This document shows, piece by piece, positions 7,218 through 14,319 of a stretch of 14,662 nucleotides of DNA (the first letter of the stretch is position 1; every line of letters starts with the position of its first letter). Made by a program: the position numbers and the translations under genes. Origin of the DNA: JBOGXF01 sp050694275 (lineage in GTDB: Bacteria > Actinomycetota > CADDZG01 > WHSQ01); the NCBI GenBank assembly GCA_050694275.1, contig JBOGXF010000065.1:1-14662 (forward strand), read 5' to 3'. The notes beneath the pieces were generated by a model, which saw only the letters and a program-made list of their open reading frames with translations, was not told the origin of the DNA and made no database searches.

Positions 7218-7819
7218 AATCGCGCCGTTTCAGTGGCGGCCGGGTAGGGCTCTTTAACCCACAGCGCGTAGCCGACGGCGATCCAGGCGAGCCCGAAGGG
7301 GAGCGCGAGCCACGCGGCCATGGTCTGTTCGTTGAAACCCACCATCGCCACCGCACCGACCAGGAGAGAGACTGCTGCCCAACGCGGCAGGACGCCTGAG
7401 CGCAGCACCGTGACGGCCAACAGAACGAAGCCGATGATCAGTGCGGCGATGCCGGGAATTACGAAGTAGGGCATCAGCAGGAAGTCCCCGTCGAACACCA
7501 GCGCCTGGACGAGGCTGGCGAGCACGAGAACCGAGACGCCGACGAGTGCGAGGACTGTCCCGGCCTTCCCTAGCGTTCCGAACCGTCCCGCCCTACGGAC
7601 CAGCACGATAAGCGCAGCGGCCGTCACCGCGAAAAGCAGGAACGCCCCGAGAGTGAGGATGCCCTCGACGGCGCTCGACTCACGCATGGGTCTGCGGGCA
7701 CATTCCTCGGCCACACACCCCACCGGCCTCGAGGCGTGCATGACGGTGCTAATCACCCACAGCATGCCACCGACCATGCCAGCGGCGCCGGCCCAGCGAA
7801 CGAAACGATCAGAGTCCAT
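7208..7819 (-). CDS. Six-helix integral membrane protein of unknown function
   Basis: It encodes 203 residues with six hydrophobic segments at about 9-27, 53-74, 86-108, 115-139, 146-162 and 168-188. A short charged loop between helices 1 and 2 carries two cysteines (Cys35 and Cys40, GCVAEEC), which could form a disulfide if the loop is external. The C-terminal tail is short and polar. No transporter or enzyme motif is recognised, so no function is assigned. ATG 7819 is chosen because a GGAGGGGG Shine-Dalgarno lies just upstream (GGAGGGGGCGCGATG). The longer in-frame version from 7930 adds a Cys/Arg-rich leader that looks non-coding. The gene faces the structured repeat region on one side and a toxin remnant on the other, and is probably transcribed alone. 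Confidence 0.8.
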   Translation of the reverse strand: MDSDRFVRWAGAAGMVGGMLWVISTVMHASRPVGCVAEECARRPMRESSAVEGILTLGAFLLFAVTAAALIVLVRRAGRFGTLGKAGTVLALVGVSVLVLASLVQALVFDGDFLLMPYFVIPGIAALIIGFVLLAVTVLRSGVLPRWAAVSLLVGAVAMVGFNEQTMAAWLALPFGLAWIAVGYALWVKEPYPAATETARLGQ

Positions 7820-8106
7820 CGCGCCCCCTCCGAGTACCCGGGACAGTGTCGCAGAGCCGCGCTCCCCTTTTGTTCGTGCCCCGGCGGGACACGCACAACA
7901 TGGGCACCGTCGCCACCTGCGATTTCGCATCGCCAGTTGATCATCGCTGGAAGCTTTGAGATTCCCAAATCACCCTGGGCACGCTGAGACCAGTAATGGG
8001 ATCCTGCCCTGCTCGGCGACTGTGCAGAAAAACCAGACAGGAGCTGATTGATCGGTGCGCGAACCGGCCGGATGCCAGCATCAGGAGCCACAGTCTGTCT
8101 GTGGCC

Positions 8107-8245
8107 AACCCCGCCCGCTTGCCTGCTCACGACCCTCGACGTCGCAGGTAGCGCAAGACGTGGGGAGTACCGCATCGTCTATGCGATCGATGAAGACGCT
8201 CGGGTGGTGACCATCCACCGCGTCGAACATCGCCGCGCTCTGTGG
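8107..8245 (+). pseudogene. RelE/ParE-type toxin remnant (frameshifted, N-terminus missing)
   Basis: The stretch ARRGEYRIVYAIDEDARV (from 8153) followed by VTIHRVEHRRALW (to 8245) is the C-terminal beta-sheet core of RelE-superfamily mRNA endonuclease toxins, where GxYRIVYxIDDxxxVVxxxxxxHRRxxY is the family signature. Just upstream, in another frame, SLSVANPAR (to 8118) resembles the preceding ENPxRVGKPL segment, so a frameshift lies between 8118 and 8126. The N-terminal half and any antitoxin gene are absent, and the reading frame runs on past the usual family end to 8344. An inactive relic of a toxin-antitoxin module is the simplest reading. Confidence 0.65.
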
Positions 8246-8372
8246 TCCACTCATCGCAGGATGGTTGAACGTGACCTACTAGGCGACCGGGGCCTCGAGC
8301 CACGCCTCCATCTACGCTTTGAGAACCCACCTTTGGTGGCATGAGTCGCCTTAAGAAACCCTTGGGAGGCGG

Positions 8373-11018
8373 ATGAAGCGTACCCGGGGCTCGTCCCATC
8401 AGCCCACACTTCGCCCGGGCGCGGCCCCCTTCATCGGGCGCGAGCGCGAGATGACCGCCCTGCTCGAAGGCCTGGAGGACGCGGGCGCGGGGCGTGGGCG
8501 CCTGTTCCTCGTGGCAGGGGAACCCGGGATCGGCAAGAGCCGGCTGGCCGACGAGTTCACAGAACAGGCGAGTACGCACGGCAAGCGCGTGCTGTGGGGG
8601 CGATGCTGGGAAGCAGGGGGGGCACCACCGTACTGGCCGTGGATCCAGGCGCTCCGCCCTTACCTGCGTGATTCCGATCCCGAGGAGCTTCGGTCTCTGC
8701 TCCAAGATCACCCCGAGCTGGGCCTCCTCATGCCCGAGCTCGAGACGTACTTGGGCGAGGCATCAGTTAGGCCCACAACGGATCCCGAGGCTGCTCGATT
8801 CCGCCTCTTCGATGCTGTGGCGGCCTTGCTCTGGAAAGCATCCGAGGGGGAACCGCTGGTCATCGTCATCGACGACCTTCACGCCGCGGATGCTCCATCG
8901 CTGTTGCTGCTGCGGTTCGTAGCTGCGGAGCTTGCACGCGTTCACATCTTGATTCTCTGTACCTATCGCGACATCGACGTTGCTCCGGATTCATCGCTCG
9001 CCGACACCCTCCCCGAGCTGCTGAGGGAGCCGGCTGCGCGGCACCTCCACCTCCAAGGCCTCACGCGCGTCGACGTGGCGGCCCTCATAAGAGAGATCAG
9101 TGGACTCGAACCGTCGCGCCGCGTCGTGGAACAGGTGGTTCGCCAGACCGAAGGGAACCCTCTGTTCGCCGGAGAGGTCATCCCACTCTTGATCAGCGAG
9201 GGCGGCCTCCAGGATGACGCCGTCCCCCTTCTACCCCTGGTCCCCGACAGTGCCCGCGACTTCATCACGCGGCGGTTGGCCCGGCTCTCCCCCGATTCGG
9301 CCGATCTCCTGTCGATCGCCTCCGTGCTCGGCCGAGATTTCTCGCTCGACGTCCTCCAAGGCTTGTCGGGGTTGTCGCGGCCCGATGTTCTCGTTCGCCT
9401 GGAGGAGGCGCGCGGAGCGCACATCGTCGGCCCCCTTCCGGGTGCGGTCGACCGATTGCGTTTCTCGCATGCACTCATACGCGATGCGATCTACGAGGAC
9501 ATCTCACTTCAGCTCAGGCCCGAGCTGCACGCACGTGCCGGTGAGACGCTGCGGGAACGGTACGCCGAGAATCTCGGGCCTCACCTGGTCGAGCTGGCTG
9601 CACATTTCTTCGCCGCGATCCCAACAGGCGGAGCAGAGCGCGCCATCGAATACGCGGCCCAAGCCGCGCAATGGTCCTTGCATCAGCTTGCCTATGAAGA
9701 GGCTGCGCGGCTGTACCGCACTGCCCTGGAGGCACTGGAGCTTGCGCGTCCGGTGGATCTGGATCGCCGATGCGACCTTCTGCTCGCGCTGGGTGATGCG
9801 GACTTGCTCGCGGGCGGTCACCATGCCGCAAAGATCGCATTTCTCGACGCCGCTCAGATGGCTCGAACGAGCGGCTCATCGGAGAAGCTTGCGCGCGCCG
9901 CGATCGGCTACGGGGGTCGCTTCGTGTGGATGCGCGCAGGCAACGACCGGCACCTCGTGCCTCTGCTTGAAGAAGCGCTCGAGGCAGTCGGAAAAAAGCC
10001 GTCTGAACTGCGCGTGCAGCTACTCGCGCGCCTCGCAGGAGCGTTGCGGGATCAGGCCGATCGAGCGCCACGCGAGGCGATCAGTCATGAAGCCCTCGAG
10101 ATGGCCCGAGGGCTGGGTGATCCCGCGACACTCGCCTATGCGCTCGTGTCGCGCTACACCGCGAACTGGGGTCCCGAGACCGCGGAGGAACAGCTCGAGA
10201 TCGCCGACGAGCTGGTCGAGCTCTCCGAGAAGATCGGGAACCGGGATCGCGAGGTCGAGGGCCACCTGCTGTTGGTTAAGGCCCACATGACGCTAGGGAA
10301 CCTGACCGGCGTGTACGCGGCGATGGAAGCGTCCTCCCGGCTCGCCGCGGAGCTCAAGCAGCCGTCACAGCAGTGGCATGCCGCGGTCGACCGGGCGACC
10401 CTGGCGTTGTTCGAAGGGCGCTTTCGAGCCGCGGAGAAGCTGAGTGAGGAGGTCTACCGGCTCGGACGCCGCGCGCTCGGCCGCGATCCAGAAGTCGCCT
10501 ACCGACTCCACTTGTTTATCCTCCGGAAAGAGCAAGGTCGGTTGCAAGAAGTCGAAGAGCTGATCCGTCGCTCCGTCGACGACTACCCGTGGTACCCGAT
10601 GTTCCGTTGCGTAGTCGCCAATCTCTATGCGACGCTCGGTCGCGAGTCACAGGCACGCGACGTTCTTTCCGGCCTGGCCGAGCGCGGAAAGATAGCGCTC
10701 CCGAAGGACAACGAATGGTTGTTCGCTGTGAGCTTCTTGGCCGAGGTGGTGGGGTTCCTCGGCGACGTCGACACCGCACAGTCCCTCTACGAGCAGCTCG
10801 CCCCTTACGAGCACCTCAACGCATACAGCCCACCAGAGATGTGCACCGGCTCGGTGGCACGCTACCTGGGAATCCTCGCCGCCGCGCTTGGCCGGTGGGA
10901 TACCGCGGCCGAGCACTTCCTCCGCGCGATCGATAGCAACACACGCATGGGGGCCAGACCCTGGGCGGCGCACGCGAGCACGACTACGGTCGCATGCTCC
11001 TGCGCAGAGGTGAAGTAG
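8373..11018 (+). CDS. STAND/AAA_16-type ATPase with TPR-like repeats, 5' part of a frameshifted gene
   Basis: It encodes 881 residues. The N-terminus carries FIGREREM (residues 20-27), typical of AAA_16/MalT-like signalling ATPases, then Walker A GEPGIGKS (49-56), Walker B LVIVIDDLHAAD (about 163-175) and a GNPLFAGEV motif (about 261). A long alpha-helical TPR-like region follows (about 400-870). Such proteins act as ATP-dependent cytoplasmic signalling or regulatory switches; the ligand is unknown. Around residue 868 the frame changes: MGARPWAAHA is followed by an unrelated tail ending at 11018, while the expected continuation EHDYGRMLLRRGE lies in the -1 frame and leads into the next entry. 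The start is ATG 8373, preceded by GGGAGG. No LuxR helix-turn-helix is present. Confidence 0.85.
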   Translation: MKRTRGSSHQPTLRPGAAPFIGREREMTALLEGLEDAGAGRGRLFLVAGEPGIGKSRLADEFTEQASTHGKRVLWGRCWEAGGAPPYWPWIQALRPYLRDSDPEELRSLLQDHPELGLLMPELETYLGEASVRPTTDPEAARFRLFDAVAALLWKASEGEPLVIVIDDLHAADAPSLLLLRFVAAELARVHILILCTYRDIDVAPDSSLADTLPELLREPAARHLHLQGLTRVDVAALIREISGLEPSRRVVEQVVRQTEGNPLFAGEVIPLLISEGGLQDDAVPLLPLVPDSARDFITRRLARLSPDSADLLSIASVLGRDFSLDVLQGLSGLSRPDVLVRLEEARGAHIVGPLPGAVDRLRFSHALIRDAIYEDISLQLRPELHARAGETLRERYAENLGPHLVELAAHFFAAIPTGGAERAIEYAAQAAQWSLHQLAYEEAARLYRTALEALELARPVDLDRRCDLLLALGDADLLAGGHHAAKIAFLDAAQMARTSGSSEKLARAAIGYGGRFVWMRAGNDRHLVPLLEEALEAVGKKPSELRVQLLARLAGALRDQADRAPREAISHEALEMARGLGDPATLAYALVSRYTANWGPETAEEQLEIADELVELSEKIGNRDREVEGHLLLVKAHMTLGNLTGVYAAMEASSRLAAELKQPSQQWHAAVDRATLALFEGRFRAAEKLSEEVYRLGRRALGRDPEVAYRLHLFILRKEQGRLQEVEELIRRSVDDYPWYPMFRCVVANLYATLGRESQARDVLSGLAERGKIALPKDNEWLFAVSFLAEVVGFLGDVDTAQSLYEQLAPYEHLNAYSPPEMCTGSVARYLGILAAALGRWDTAAEHFLRAIDSNTRMGARPWAAHASTTTVACSCAEVK

Positions 11019-11668
11019 CTGCGGCCCGTGATCTTCTCACTCATGCCCTCGATAGCGCGCGTGAGATGGGCATGCACGCTCTAACTGAGACACTGTCGGC
11101 CCTCCTCGGATCGACCGAACCGAGCGAAACAGTGGACGGCGAAAGCGCTCGATTCAAGCGTGAGGGCGACTATTGGGGCATCGCTTATGAAGGCCTCATG
11201 GTGCGCCTCAAGGATTCGAAGGGTGTCGGCTACATCCACGTCCTGCTCTCATATCCGGGACGCGAGCTCCATGTGGCCGAGCTTGCTGGCGTCTCCATAG
11301 ATAGCGGAGACACGGGAGAGATCCTGGACGCTCGTGCCAAGGCCGAATACAGGCGCCGATTAGAGGAGCTGCGGGAAGAGGTCGACGAGGCGCTCGGTTG
11401 GGGCGACCGCGAGCGAGCGGCCCGAGCCGAGGAGGAGATCGATCTCATCGCCGCCGAGCTGTCAGGCGCCTTCGGGCTGGGAGGGCGCGACAGACGCGGC
11501 GGAGGCACCTCGGAGCGAGCCCGCAAAGCGGTTACCAATCGCATCCGTGATGGGCTCGCGCGCATCGAGAAGGTGCATCCTGCCCTGGGTCGGCACCTAT
11601 CGAACGCCATCCAGACCGGCACGTATTGCAGCTACACCCCGGATCGCACCATCCCTTGGTTGCTCTAG
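10976..11668 (+). pseudogene. 3' part of the frameshifted STAND ATPase gene (C-terminal domain)
   Basis: It continues the preceding gene in the -1 frame from about 10976 (EHDYGRML...). An internal ATG at 10994 gives 224 residues but has no ribosome binding site. It first completes the last TPR (RDLLTHALDSAREMGMHALTE), then encodes the C-terminal domain usual in this ATPase group: GDYWGIAYEG, RLKDSKGVGYIHVLLSYPGRE, AEYRRRLEELREEVDEA, a coiled-coil-like segment, GLGGRDRR, and TNRIRDGLARIEKVHPALGRHL ending in GTYCSYTPD. One extra base near 10976 would restore a single protein of about 1098 residues. Possible causes are a mutation, a sequencing error, or re-initiation giving two chains (the frames overlap by 25 nt). 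Confidence 0.8.
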
Positions 11669-11682
11669 GGCATCCATAGCGT

Positions 11683-11701
11683 CGCTACGCGTTTCTTAGC
11701 G
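11683..11701 (+). terminator. Weak hairpin after the ATPase gene
   Basis: CGCTA (11683-11687) can pair with TAGCG (11697-11701) across a 9-base loop, followed by CCTTT. The stem is short and there is no proper T-tract. It may or may not separate the ATPase from the next two genes. Confidence 0.2.
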
Positions 11702-11746
11702 CCTTTGACATGTCGAGTCCAAGACAGTCGGAGGAAGGAGAAACGC

Positions 11747-12046
11747 GTGGGGATGTCCGTTTTGGTGCTGGCCGGGCGGCACCAAGACCTTGCGCTGGAC
11801 GTGAACGGGACTGCCGGCCTGGCGGATCTCGGGGTCGACTACGCAGCGATCTTCCGGCACGAGCGAACGCTTGCAGTGGTGCTGGACGGCGCCCGCTTCG
11901 ACCCGCGCTCTTCCGTACGCACAGCCATTGATCTCATCGCGGGCCACGATAGCGAGTGCATCGAGCTGCAACTCGTCGCGGAGCTCACCCTTGCCCACAC
12001 ACATGGACCGCAATCAGGAAGACGAGCAATGGGAGGTGGGGAATGA
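11747..12046 (+). CDS. Small unknown protein translationally coupled to the cupredoxin
   Basis: About 99 residues, not recognised. It contains SVLVLAGRHQDLALD near the N-terminus, a segment HERTLAVVLDGARFDP, and a His/Arg-rich tail. There is no signal peptide or membrane helix, so it is probably cytoplasmic. GTG 11747 is preferred because GGAAGGAG (11733-11740) lies 6 nt upstream; ATG 11753 in the same frame is also possible at 12 nt. The stop codon overlaps the start of the lipoprotein gene (ATGA at 12043-12046), so the two are almost certainly translated together. The codon pattern looks coding, and the competing frames here lack a comparable ribosome site. Confidence 0.6.
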   Translation: MGMSVLVLAGRHQDLALDVNGTAGLADLGVDYAAIFRHERTLAVVLDGARFDPRSSVRTAIDLIAGHDSECIELQLVAELTLAHTHGPQSGRRAMGGGE

Positions 12047-12540
12047 AGGAGATAAGGATCGTCCGCCGCAGGCCGGCGCTGCTACTGGTCGCGATCGCCC
12101 TGATCGCCGCGTCATGCGGGGGCGACACGGATTCAGAGCCGCAAGCCGATACGCCGAAGGCCGATTCGCAAGAGGAATCGGCTCCTGAAACTCTCGCAGA
12201 CGCCACGATCGACGACGACTGCGCCCAACTTACCCAACCACTCACCGTCGACTTGGTTGCCGGAGATTCGTGGTTCGGTCCGGAGTGCTTCACGATGAAG
12301 TCGAACGCCAAGCTGAGGGTTCGCAACGTCGGCCAGCACATCCACGACTTCGTCATCAGCGAGGGCGAATTCCGAACCACTCCGTATGCGTTGGAGATCG
12401 GCGATCTCGAGACGGGCCAGCTCACAATGACGAGCAAGAAGCCGCTGGGTGAATACATGGAGGCCGGCATCTACGAGTTCTTCTGCTCGCGCCACGCGGG
12501 CATGGACGGGGTCCTCGAGCTCGTCGAACCCATCAGCTAG
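12043..12540 (+). CDS. Cupredoxin-domain lipoprotein (type 1 copper)
   Basis: It encodes 165 residues. An N-terminal basic segment, a hydrophobic stretch and IAASC (Cys25) form a lipoprotein signal peptide, although position -3 is Ala rather than the preferred Leu. An acidic linker (about 26-58) precedes a cupredoxin fold (about 60-162). Likely type 1 copper ligands are His101 (HIHDFV), Cys148, His151 and Met154 (CSRHAGM). The C-x2-H-x2-M spacing matches amicyanin-like blue copper proteins (family knowledge), so electron transfer or copper handling outside the membrane is likely. Cys60 and Cys82 could form a disulfide. ATG 12043 overlaps the upstream stop; a start at 11956 would run out of frame through the previous gene and bury the signal peptide. 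Confidence 0.87.
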   Translation: MKEIRIVRRRPALLLVAIALIAASCGGDTDSEPQADTPKADSQEESAPETLADATIDDDCAQLTQPLTVDLVAGDSWFGPECFTMKSNAKLRVRNVGQHIHDFVISEGEFRTTPYALEIGDLETGQLTMTSKKPLGEYMEAGIYEFFCSRHAGMDGVLELVEPIS

Positions 12541-12584
12541 GTCGTAGAGGTCTTTCAGAGATGCGTCCTGCGATGGATCCCTAG

Positions 12585-12850
12585 TGGAGGCGACGGGAAT
12601 CGAACCCGCCCACGAGCCGCGCAGCGGCGAGCGGGGAGATGGCACCGGGTATGGCGAGTTCGCCTACGCGCAGCGAAGCGCAGCGGAGGCGAAGGTCCAG
12701 GCGTACGAACCCGGCTGTCGCGGGTCCGGTCCTGTGGGTAACGCCCAGGTTGTGGGGAAAGCAGCCCGTCTGAGACCCGGTCCGCGGCGTGCACAGGTTC
12801 GTGCCCCCGGAGGGAGCCGGACGCAAGGGGCGACAGCGGGGCGCCGTGAC
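12585..12850 (-). ncRNA. Candidate structured RNA ending in a tRNA-like 3' domain
   Basis: On the minus strand, 12610-12585 is a clean tRNA-type 3' end: T-arm GCGGG-TTCGATT-CCCGT and acceptor strand CGCCTCC with A. No D-arm, anticodon arm or matching 5' acceptor GGAGGCG directly precedes it, so it is not an ordinary tRNA. Upstream come the hairpin GCCGC-GCA-GCGGC (12616-12628), the near-palindrome GGCGA-GT-TCGCC (12653-12664), the doubled GCGCAGCG (12668-12685), and the whole of repeat copy B. Minus-strand GGCGGCGA (12860-12853) could pair with the 3' end with one mismatch. A tmRNA-like or class-II-tRNA-derived RNA is possible, but the tmRNA 5' signature TTCGAC and an ALAA-type tag were not found. 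A decayed attachment site is the main alternative. Confidence 0.4.
12683..12850. repeat. Dispersed structured repeat, copy B
   Basis: Second copy of the block at 6918-7068, same orientation. The first 63 bp (12683-12745) differ at only two positions, both G to C. The remainder is looser, and copy B holds an extra segment around 12832-12842. The enclosed pairing GGCGT/ACGCC with inner ACCCG/CGGGT is unchanged. In this copy the tRNA-like end lies on the side of the conserved 63 bp. Confidence 0.75.
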
Positions 12851-12879
12851 GGTCGCCGCCAGGTACCGTATCGATACCA

Positions 12880-13271
12880 GACCCTCGCTGCGCCGTGGGC
12901 GCTCACGGTCCAGTATCTCCTTCCCTTCGACCTCGACACCGCTAGCGACGTCTGGAGCGCCTTCATCGACCGATTGCTTGTCGATGAACCAAGAAGGCAC
13001 ATACGTGCGTCTCACCCCCGGGAGCGACACCGAGGACATCCGCACGACATGACTGTCGACTTGGCTTGCCCGCGAGATGGGCGACGACGAATTATTCGAA
13101 CGTCTACTCGCATGGGTCGATACCCATTACGAACTCCGCGTCGACGATGAACGAGGAGAGTTCGCCTACTGGTTCGGTCTCGATGAGCCCTATTCCCGCG
13201 GCCAATGGAACAACGTCGTCATGAACGCTTTGGTCGCTCCGGCAGGGACCTGGACATCTCTCTTCGAATGA
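12880..13271 (+). pseudogene. Broken enzyme gene fragment (possibly linalool dehydratase/isomerase-like)
   Basis: Three coding-like pieces read as one protein if repaired: TLAAPWALTVQYLLPFDLD...IDRLLVDEP (about 12884-12990), then after a frameshift EGTYVRLTPGSDTEDIRTT (to 13049), then after an in-frame TGA (13050-13052) LSTWLAREMGDDELFERLLAW...WFGLDEPYSRGQWNNVVMNALVAPAGTW to a stop at 13269-13271. The order (LAREMGDDEL, then HYE, then FGLDEPxxRGQ) recalls the C-terminal half of large alpha-barrel proteins such as the linalool dehydratase/isomerase group; this assignment is from memory and weak. The 5' part is missing, so it is probably non-functional. A 64-residue product from ATG 13077 is possible but has no clear ribosome site. 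Confidence 0.5.
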
Positions 13272-13299
13272 CGGCTCGAGTTCGGTGTACGAGGACGGG

Positions 13300-13674
13300 T
13301 CAGTCGTCGTGGTTCGTGTACGACAGGATGCGCCAAGCTTGATCGGCGCGGAGGAGGTGGTACGTGCTTCGAAAGTCCCGCAGGAGCGTCCCGGCCTCGT
13401 TGAACACGTGCCACCGCACGGTCGCCATCGCGCCCGACTTGCCGAGCGGCACGACGTCGATCTCGGCGATATCGGCACGAGCCGCGCCCGCACTCTGGTA
13501 CGCCTCCATGAGTTCGGCCAGGTGCCCGCGCACGGCCGTTCTGTCGGGGAGATGAATCGCGCGGCCCTCGCGTACGGCGAGCAGGGGCGCCTCGTACAGG
13601 GCGCTGATCGCGTCAACGTCCGAAGCCATATAGCGCTCCGCGTACTGAGTGAAGAATGAAGCTATGTCGCTCAC
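13300..13674 (-). CDS. NTF2/SnoaL-like small protein
   Basis: It encodes 124 residues with the layout of the NTF2-like/SnoaL fold. An N-terminal helix (FFTQYAERYMASDVDAISALY) precedes EAPLLAVREGRAIHLPDRTAVRGHLAELMEAYQSAG, then alternating strands (ADIAEIDVVPLGKSGAMATVRWHVF, DFRSTYHLLRADQAWRILSYTNHDD). Family members are small cytoplasmic enzymes or ligand-binding proteins with a deep pocket; the substrate cannot be predicted here. The start is GTG 13674, with AGGAG 7 nt upstream; an in-frame extension to 13740 lacks such a site. It is on the same strand as the AOC-like gene upstream but separated from it by a strong hairpin, so it probably has its own transcript. Its 3' end meets the end of the broken gene on the other strand. 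Confidence 0.8.
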   Translation of the reverse strand: MSDIASFFTQYAERYMASDVDAISALYEAPLLAVREGRAIHLPDRTAVRGHLAELMEAYQSAGAARADIAEIDVVPLGKSGAMATVRWHVFNEAGTLLRDFRSTYHLLRADQAWRILSYTNHDD

Positions 13675-13724
13675 GATGCGCTCCTGATCAGGTGATCTCA
13701 CCCCGCCTGTCGACCTTCGACATG

Positions 13725-13756
13725 ACCGGAGAGACCCCAAAGCGGGGCTCTCCGGT
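13725..13756 (-). terminator. Strong hairpin between the AOC-like and NTF2-like genes
   Basis: ACCGGAGAG (13725-13733) pairs with CTCTCCGGT (13748-13756), and CCCC with GGGG inside, with one bulged A and a 5-base loop. It begins 12 bp after the stop of the AOC-like gene in the minus direction. There is no T-tract, which is common for actinobacterial terminators. Confidence 0.65.
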
Positions 13757-13767
13757 TCACCTTGCCC

Positions 13768-14307
13768 CTACTGCAACAGCAGGTCCAGCGTGATTAGGTC
13801 GACCTTTTGCCCGCACTGAGTGCCGCCATCCGCCACGGATACCTGACCCCGGGCATCCTTGTATGCCCCCGTGCCTCCGGTGACCGCGCCTTCCAGTCCT
13901 CCGGGCGCGTCGAAGGCTGCGAACGTGCCGCCGAACTCAAAGGTGATCCTCCCGTCGGCGAGTAACGCGATGCCGTGCAACACGAAGGCTGCGTTCCGTT
14001 CGCCGACCGGCTTCACGATCACGCCCTGACCCTGAACCCTGGCGACCCTCTCGCACGTATTCGGATCGAGCACGGGGTCGCGGGTGACGAACCAGTCGCC
14101 AGCATTGAACTCGCCCACCGGCCGTTCGTCGATGTCCTTCTCGAATCCCGTCTTCTGGGCATCGATCAACGTGATCGTCGTCCGTGCCGGCGGAGCCTGC
14201 GACGTGGCCGGCGTCAGCACGCCGAGCACGAGACCTAACGTCGCCAGGACGGCGAGAAGGCCGACAATCTTCCGAGACATGACTTCCCCCTTTTCGGTCT
14301 TTTTCAT
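13768..14307 (-). CDS. Secreted allene-oxide-cyclase/dirigent-like barrel protein
   Basis: It encodes 179 residues. A signal peptide (hydrophobic core about 14-31, cleavage near ATSQA 34-38) is followed by a beta-barrel-like domain carrying VGEFNAGDWFVTRDPVLDP, then RVQGQGVIV, LLADGRITFEFGG and AVTGGTGAYKDARGQV. The last motif (GGTGxYxxARGxV) is the hallmark of the AOC-barrel/dirigent-like superfamily, which in actinobacteria includes many exported proteins of unknown function. Cys85 and Cys165 may form a disulfide. ATG 14307 is preferred (GGAGGA 4 nt upstream). ATG 14280 (GGGGGAAG upstream) would give a more classical short signal peptide, and ATG 14319 is also in frame but overlaps that Shine-Dalgarno. 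A tiny ORF ends just upstream. Confidence 0.8.
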   Translation of the reverse strand: MKKTEKGEVMSRKIVGLLAVLATLGLVLGVLTPATSQAPPARTTITLIDAQKTGFEKDIDERPVGEFNAGDWFVTRDPVLDPNTCERVARVQGQGVIVKPVGERNAAFVLHGIALLADGRITFEFGGTFAAFDAPGGLEGAVTGGTGAYKDARGQVSVADGGTQCGQKVDLITLDLLLQ

Positions 14308-14319
14308 CGGTTCCTCCAT

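Noticed and set aside
11705..11710. Perfect TTGACA as a -35 box for the small protein/cupredoxin pair
   Set aside because: The position 17 bp downstream (TCGGAG) is no -10 box, so a promoter is not supported by sequence alone.
130..12610. The two tRNA-like 3' ends (130 and 12585) as left and right attachment repeats of one element
   Set aside because: They resemble each other only at generally conserved T-arm positions; their stems and acceptor strands differ, so they are not copies of one attachment core.
12730..12770. SRP-RNA-like motif (GGGGAAAGCAGCC)
   Set aside because: It lacks the paired GGTCAGG...CCGGAAGG apical loop of SRP RNA; copy A also departs from the motif.
12585..12860. Calling the region a bona fide tmRNA (ssrA)
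   Set aside because: The 5' TTCGAC signature and an ALAA-type tag ending before a stop are absent, and the span is shorter than usual. Kept only as a candidate structured RNA.
12584..12900. Plus-strand frame starting VEATGIEPA
   Set aside because: This is the well-known false ORF type produced by reading the antisense of a tRNA T-arm and acceptor end.
13050..13052. In-frame TGA read as selenocysteine, with the tRNA-like end at 12585 as a selC remnant
   Set aside because: The TGA context (TT-stop-LSTW) is not a redox motif, a separate frameshift lies 60 bp upstream, and no UCA anticodon arm (CTTCAAA) precedes the tRNA-like end. Gene decay explains it more simply.
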